From Lachnospiraceae bacterium (GTDB lineage Bacteria > Bacillota > Clostridia > Lachnospirales > Lachnospiraceae), in assembly GCA_017444015.1 (NCBI GenBank), contig JAFSXN010000002.1, forward strand, positions 1 through 64,000: a DNA stretch of 64,000 nt. Direction: 5' to 3'. This document shows, in pieces, positions 60,525 to 64,000 of the stretch. A program made the translations under genes and the position numbers. The first letter of the stretch is position 1. Each line of letters opens with the position of its first letter. Below the pieces are notes generated by a model. It saw only the letters and a list, made by a program, of their open reading frames with translations. It was not told the DNA's origin and searched no databases.

Positions 60525-61547
60525 TCAGATCTCAACGATCCAGCCTTCAGGAGCTTCAATCGTTCCCATCTGGATCCCTGTCAGCGTATCGTAGAGCTTC
60601 TTCGTAACAGGTCCCATCTCCTCCATTCCGGCCGGGAGACAGATCTCCTTTCCGTGATCCACGATCTTTCCGACCGGAGATACCACGGCCGCTGTCCCGC
60701 AGAGTCCGCATTCCGCGAAATCGGACAGCTCACTCAAATATACCTCTCTCTCCTCGACCTCTATGTTCAGATAGTCCTTCGCAACCTGCACTAACGACCG
60801 CCTCGTGATCGAGGGAAGAATACTGTCGGACTTCGGCGTAACGAGCTTTCCGTCTTTCGTTATAAAGATGATATTCGCTCCGCCGGTCTCCTCCAGCTTC
60901 GTCCTCGTCCCGGGATCGAGATACATATTTTCATCAAAGCCCTTTTCATGCGCATCGACGATGGCGTAGAGGCTCATGGCGTAGTTCAGGCCTGCCTTGA
61001 TATGGCCGGTGCCGTGCGGCGCCGCGCGGTCAAAATCACTGATACGCACCGTGATCGGCTTCGCGCCGCCCTTGAAGTAAGGGCCTACCGGAGTCGTAAA
61101 AATTCGAAACTGATACTCATTCGCGGGCTTAACCCCGATGATCGGATCCGAGCCGAACATATAGGGTCTGATATAAAGCGTCGCGCCGCTCCCGTAAGGA
61201 GGTACATAGGCTTCGTTGGCCTTTACGGTCTTCTTTACCGCCTCGACAAACTTCTTCGCAGGATAGACCGGCATCTTCAACCGGCTCGCGGAGGTCTCCA
61301 TCCGCTCTCCGTTCAGATCCGGCCGGAAGGTCACGATCTTCCCGTCCTTGGTCGTATAGGCCTTTAAGCCTTCAAAAATCGTCTGGGCATACTGAAATAC
61401 ACAGGCGCACTCATTCAAAACGATATTCGGATCCGTCGTCAGCTCGCCTTCATCCCAACTCCCTTCCTTATAATTCGATACGAACCGGTAATCCGTATGT
61501 ACATACCCAAATCCCAGATTACCCCAATCAATATTCTTTTTCTCCAT
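60525..61547 (-). CDS. ilvE: Branched-chain amino acid aminotransferase
   Basis: 340 residues, class IV PLP fold of the long (BCAT2-like) type. YIRPYMFGSDPIIGVKPA, the lysine in GTGHIKAGLNYAMSL, and EETGGANIIFITKDG with a following GSILPSITR-like SILPSITRRSL are typical. It performs the last step of Leu, Ile and Val synthesis. AGAGGGA precedes the ATG. Its promoter (61766) and copy 3 of the palindromic element lie upstream, giving a leader of about 210 bases. Confidence 0.95.
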   Translation of the reverse strand: MEKKNIDWGNLGFGYVHTDYRFVSNYKEGSWDEGELTTDPNIVLNECACVFQYAQTIFEGLKAYTTKDGKIVTFRPDLNGERMETSASRLKMPVYPAKKFVEAVKKTVKANEAYVPPYGSGATLYIRPYMFGSDPIIGVKPANEYQFRIFTTPVGPYFKGGAKPITVRISDFDRAAPHGTGHIKAGLNYAMSLYAIVDAHEKGFDENMYLDPGTRTKLEETGGANIIFITKDGKLVTPKSDSILPSITRRSLVQVAKDYLNIEVEEREVYLSELSDFAECGLCGTAAVVSPVGKIVDHGKEICLPAGMEEMGPVTKKLYDTLTGIQMGTIEAPEGWIVEI

Positions 61548-61595
61548 ATCTCTGTCCCTCTTTTTCTATAATTGATGAATTTATAGGAAACGAAT

Positions 61596-61707
61596 TTATA
61601 CTGGTTAACGATTTTCGTTGCCGATCTACCGTTTTCCAGACTCGCAAACGCAATTCCAGTACGTATGCTTTCTCAAAAACGGCAATTAATTGCGTTCGCG
61701 AGTATAA
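61596..61707 (-). repeat. Palindromic intergenic element, copy 3 (leader of ilvE)
   Basis: Third copy, 112 bases because of a 7-base insertion (GTTTTCC) between the palindromic half and the CGGCAACGA half. Ends TTATAC and GTATAA are intact. The GTTAACC-AGTATAA end faces ilvE, 48 bases before its ATG. The element lies downstream of the promoter at 61766 and so is probably transcribed. Confidence 0.85.
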
Positions 61708-61765
61708 TTCATTCGTTTACGATAACTGTATGTTACTTAGCCCGCTCACCACTATTTCTTCAATA

Positions 61766-61794
61766 GATATATCGCTTTAGCGGCTGTTTGTCAA
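61766..61794 (-). promoter_or_regulatory. Promoter of ilvE
   Basis: On the minus strand TTGACA (61789-61794), a 17-base spacer and TATATC (61766-61771). The -35 lies only seven bases beyond the folA stop. Start near 61759. Confidence 0.7.
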
Positions 61795-61801
61795 GTTTTT
61801 G

Positions 61802-62296
61802 TTAGCCTTTCATCCTCTCCCAGCGCTGGAAGGTATACTCGATATCAAAGCAGGTCATCTCCTCGCTCTCCCCCGTCATCGTCCATTCCGGGGACTTTGA
61901 GAGATCCGGCAGATAAGCGTCCGCGCTGTAGGCGTAGTCGATCTTTGTAATGATCGCGGTATCGCAGTAGGGAAGCAAAAGGCGGTAGATACTCTCTCCT
62001 CCGATCACATAGAGGTCCTCACTGTTATACTGCTTCGTTACAGAGAGCAGCTCCTCTAAGGACCCGACGACCACCGCGTCCTTTGCCCGAAACTCCGTAT
62101 TCTTCGAAAGGATGATATTCGTCCGGTTCGGAAGCGGAAGTCCTCCCGGAAAGGTGTCAAGCGTCTTTCTTCCGAGGATAACGACCTTCCCGGTCGTCGT
62201 TTCCCGAAACATCTTATGGTCCGCCGGGATACTCACAAGGAGCCTGCCCTGATACCCTATTGCCCAGTTCCTGTCTGCTGCCGCGATCAGATTCAT
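61802..62296 (-). CDS. folA: Dihydrofolate reductase
   Basis: 164 residues. NLIAAADRNWAIGYQGRLL contains the Trp/Gly loop, VILGRKTLDTFPGGLPLPNR the NADPH site, and DLYVIGGESIYRLLLPYCD the third signature. It regenerates tetrahydrofolate, notably from the dihydrofolate made by ThyA, whose gene is 30 bases upstream. GGGAGAG precedes the ATG. Confidence 0.95.
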   Translation of the reverse strand: MNLIAAADRNWAIGYQGRLLVSIPADHKMFRETTTGKVVILGRKTLDTFPGGLPLPNRTNIILSKNTEFRAKDAVVVGSLEELLSVTKQYNSEDLYVIGGESIYRLLLPYCDTAIITKIDYAYSADAYLPDLSKSPEWTMTGESEEMTCFDIEYTFQRWERMKG

Positions 62297-62326
62297 CGTT
62301 TAACTCTCTCCCATATTCTGCATACG

Positions 62327-63175
62327 TCAAACCGCTACCGGGATATTTTCGATCTGCGGATGCGGATCGTATCCCTCTAACGAAACGTCCTCTTTTGTAA
62401 AAGCGTAGAAATCCCTGATCTCAGGATTCAGCACAAAGCGGGGAGCAGCCTTTGGTTCTCTCCTTAAAAGCTCCTCCACAAGCGGAACATGCCTGTCATA
62501 GATATGCGCGTCCGCGATGACATGTACCAGCTCCCCGGCCTGCATATCACAGACCTGCGCCAGCATATGGACCAAAACCGCGTACTGGACGACGTTCCAG
62601 TTATTCGCGGTCAGCACATCCTGGGAGCGCTGGTTTAACACCGCGTTTAACGTCAGCCTTTCCTCCCCCTTCTCCTGGGTCACGTTAAAGGTCATGCTGT
62701 AGGCGCAGGGATACAGATTCATCTCATTCAGATCTGAATGCACATACATATTCGTCATGATCCGTCTGCTGAACGGGTTGTTCTTCAGGTCGTAGATCAC
62801 CCGGTCTGTCTGGTCAAACATTCCCTCCTTATAAGCGTGCTTCACACCCATCTGGTAGCCGTAGGCCTTTCCGATGGATCCGTCCTCATCCGCCCATGCA
62901 TCCCAGATATGGGAAGAGAGGTCATGCACATTATTGGACTTTTTCTGCCAGATCCAGAGCATCTCGTCCACCGCGCTCTTTAAGGCCGTCCGCCTCAGCG
63001 TAAGGATCGGAAACTCCTTCCTCAGATCATAGCGGTTTATCACACCGAATTTCTTGATCGTATAGGCGCTCGATCCGTCCTTCCATTTCGGCCGGACCTT
63101 CTCGCCCCTTGTATCGCAGCCGTTATTCAGGATATCCCGGCACATATCGATAAATACCTTATCCGCGTAGCTCAT
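62327..63175 (-). CDS. thyA: Thymidylate synthase
   Basis: 282 residues from ATG 63175 (AAGGGA 6 bases upstream); the longer frame overlaps the preceding gene. The nucleophilic Cys is in MNLYPCAYSMTFNVTQEKG, followed by LTLNAVLNQRSQDVLTANNWNVVQYAVL in segments and the C-terminal GYDPHPQIENIPVAV. It methylates dUMP using methylene-tetrahydrofolate. The residues around the Cys differ from the common LPPCH form, as in some Firmicutes variants. Coupled with folA downstream. Confidence 0.92.
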   Translation of the reverse strand: MSYADKVFIDMCRDILNNGCDTRGEKVRPKWKDGSSAYTIKKFGVINRYDLRKEFPILTLRRTALKSAVDEMLWIWQKKSNNVHDLSSHIWDAWADEDGSIGKAYGYQMGVKHAYKEGMFDQTDRVIYDLKNNPFSRRIMTNMYVHSDLNEMNLYPCAYSMTFNVTQEKGEERLTLNAVLNQRSQDVLTANNWNVVQYAVLVHMLAQVCDMQAGELVHVIADAHIYDRHVPLVEELLRREPKAAPRFVLNPEIRDFYAFTKEDVSLEGYDPHPQIENIPVAV

Positions 63176-63185
63176 AATTCTTCCC

Positions 63186-64000
63186 TTATCTGTCCCATTT
63201 ATCACACAGTGAATTGATCTGATCCGCGAACTTCGCCAGATCCTTGTTCGCGCCGCCCTCATTATGCCGAATGACCGCAAGCAGCCTCTGTCCGGCAGCA
63301 AGGAGACGCTCGAATACCGCGGAAGCAGCTCTCTTCTTCTTCGTGATCCGGATGCCCTCCGGCGAGGAAACGAGCTCCTCCTTTAGCAGATCATAGACCG
63401 CTCCCGAATACGGCGCATAGGTGTCAAAGCCGTGCTCATCCCGCAGGTAATCCGCAAAGATATCGCACACCTCGTCATCTCCGTGGACCACAAATACCTT
63501 CTTCGGCTCGTTCTCAAAGCCGAGGATCCAGTCCGTCAGCCCCGCCTTATCGGCATGGCCGCTCAGACCATGGACCTGAATGATATTTGCCCGGACATCA
63601 ACGGTCTCTCCGAAGAGCCTAACCTCCTTCGCCCCGTCACAAATATTCCTTCCCAGAGTCCCTACCGCCTGATAACCCACGAATAGGATCGTACACTCCG
63701 GCCGCCAGAGATTATGCTTCAGATGGTGCCTGATTCTTCCTGCCTCACACATCCCGGAGGCGGAAATGATGACCTTTGGAGTATCCTCAAAATTGATAGC
63801 CTTGGACTCGTCGCTCGTAATGGAAAGAGAGAGACCGGGGAAGCTAATGGGATTGATCCCAGCCTCCACAAGTTTTAAGGCCTCCTCGTCGAAACACTCT
63901 TCGATATTCTTATGGAAAATACTCGTCGCTTCTACCGCAAGGGGCGAATCCACATACACCGGGAAATCCTCGTGGTCCTGAACAAGGCCCTCCGCCTTGA
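63186..64000 (-). CDS. Beta-CASP metallo-beta-lactamase-fold RNA hydrolase, 5' part outside window
   Basis: Partial: the frame continues without a stop to the window edge at 64000, so the N-terminal zinc motif HxHxDH is not visible. The visible ~271 residues include the beta-CASP domain (VYVDSPLAVEATSIF, PKVIISASGMCEAGRIRHHL, TILFVGYQAVGTLGR) and the last metal motif region HGLSGHADKAGL and VVHGDDEV, followed by ~85 extra helical residues. Family members are exo- or endoribonucleases or RNA-specific hydrolases (YtmP/CPSF73-like). Ten bases separate it from thyA. Confidence 0.85.
   Translation of the reverse strand, partial: KAEGLVQDHEDFPVYVDSPLAVEATSIFHKNIEECFDEEALKLVEAGINPISFPGLSLSITSDESKAINFEDTPKVIISASGMCEAGRIRHHLKHNLWRPECTILFVGYQAVGTLGRNICDGAKEVRLFGETVDVRANIIQVHGLSGHADKAGLTDWILGFENEPKKVFVVHGDDEVCDIFADYLRDEHGFDTYAPYSGAVYDLLKEELVSSPEGIRITKKKRAASAVFERLLAAGQRLLAVIRHNEGGANKDLAKFADQINSLCDKWDR

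Noticed and set aside
1..64000. CRISPR arrays, tRNA genes and phage genes
   Set aside because: No regularly spaced direct repeats, tRNA-like cloverleaf with conserved TTC arm, or phage structural genes were seen. The cloverleaf at 47875 lacks tRNA sequence features.

Overview
The window looks like chromosome of a member of the Clostridia, most probably the Lachnospiraceae. The reasons are the gene repertoire (a dnaG-rpoD-trmK-nif3 run, an rnpB RNA, and a gene cluster matching what I remember as the DUF5716/DUF5717 families, which I associate with Lachnospiraceae), the strong AGGAGG-type ribosome binding sites, and frequent TTG/GTG starts. This is inference from protein character; no database was searched. 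Almost everything is transcribed from the minus strand.

Layout. 1-2060: right part of an IS66-like insertion sequence. 2061-6120: a three-gene set of a membrane-anchored Hanks-type kinase and two surface/membrane proteins, one with a Pro/Thr-rich stalk. 6448-12884: bactofilin, then the classic pyrH-frr-uppS-cdsA-dxr-rseP cluster (pyrimidine nucleotide, ribosome recycling, undecaprenyl and phospholipid precursors, isoprenoids, intramembrane protease). 12942-19342: polysaccharide deacetylase, CPBP protease, a PilT-like ATPase with altered motifs, an ABC-F ATPase and a HAD phosphatase. 19381-23129: polyphosphate metabolism (ppx-ppk). 23261-25676: a DUF815-type AAA+ ATPase and a divergent DUF5050-like membrane protein. 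25760-28745: folate operon folC-folP-folBK. 28913-32121: XRE regulator, nitroreductase, pyrB-pyrI. 32158-41132: a long minus-strand block of dgt, dnaG, rpoD, trmK, nif3, a nucleoside kinase, rnpB and proA. 41292-45407: a HAD hydrolase and purC-purB-purA. 45503-47838: a polar amino-acid ABC transporter. 48125-55088: a four-gene cluster of unknown function. 55201-60354: a CobD/HisC-like aminotransferase, a beta-lactamase-fold hydrolase, UDP-glucose dehydrogenase and a polyprenyl glycosylphosphotransferase. 60525-64000: ilvE, folA, thyA and a truncated beta-CASP metallo-hydrolase.

Most unusual points. (1) rpoD, the housekeeping sigma factor, carries an in-frame TAG in place of the second Trp of the conserved YATWWIRQ motif. 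TAG is a normal terminator for other genes here, so this is a real nonsense mutation, a base-call error, or an unrecognised suppression. (2) A 105-112 bp palindromic element with TTATAC/GTATAA ends occurs three times (23146, 30466, 61596), each time in the same orientation just upstream of a gene start (ppx, pyrB, ilvE). (3) A 146 bp cloverleaf-like palindrome with 20 bp perfect outer arms lies between a strong promoter and the start of the amino-acid transporter operon. (4) The four-gene cluster at 48125-55088 pairs an actin/Hsp70-fold-like protein with a very large helical-repeat protein, a TPR-like protein and a membrane coiled-coil protein. It is the best candidate for an undescribed cellular system.

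No tRNA genes, CRISPR array, phage genes or replication origin were seen.
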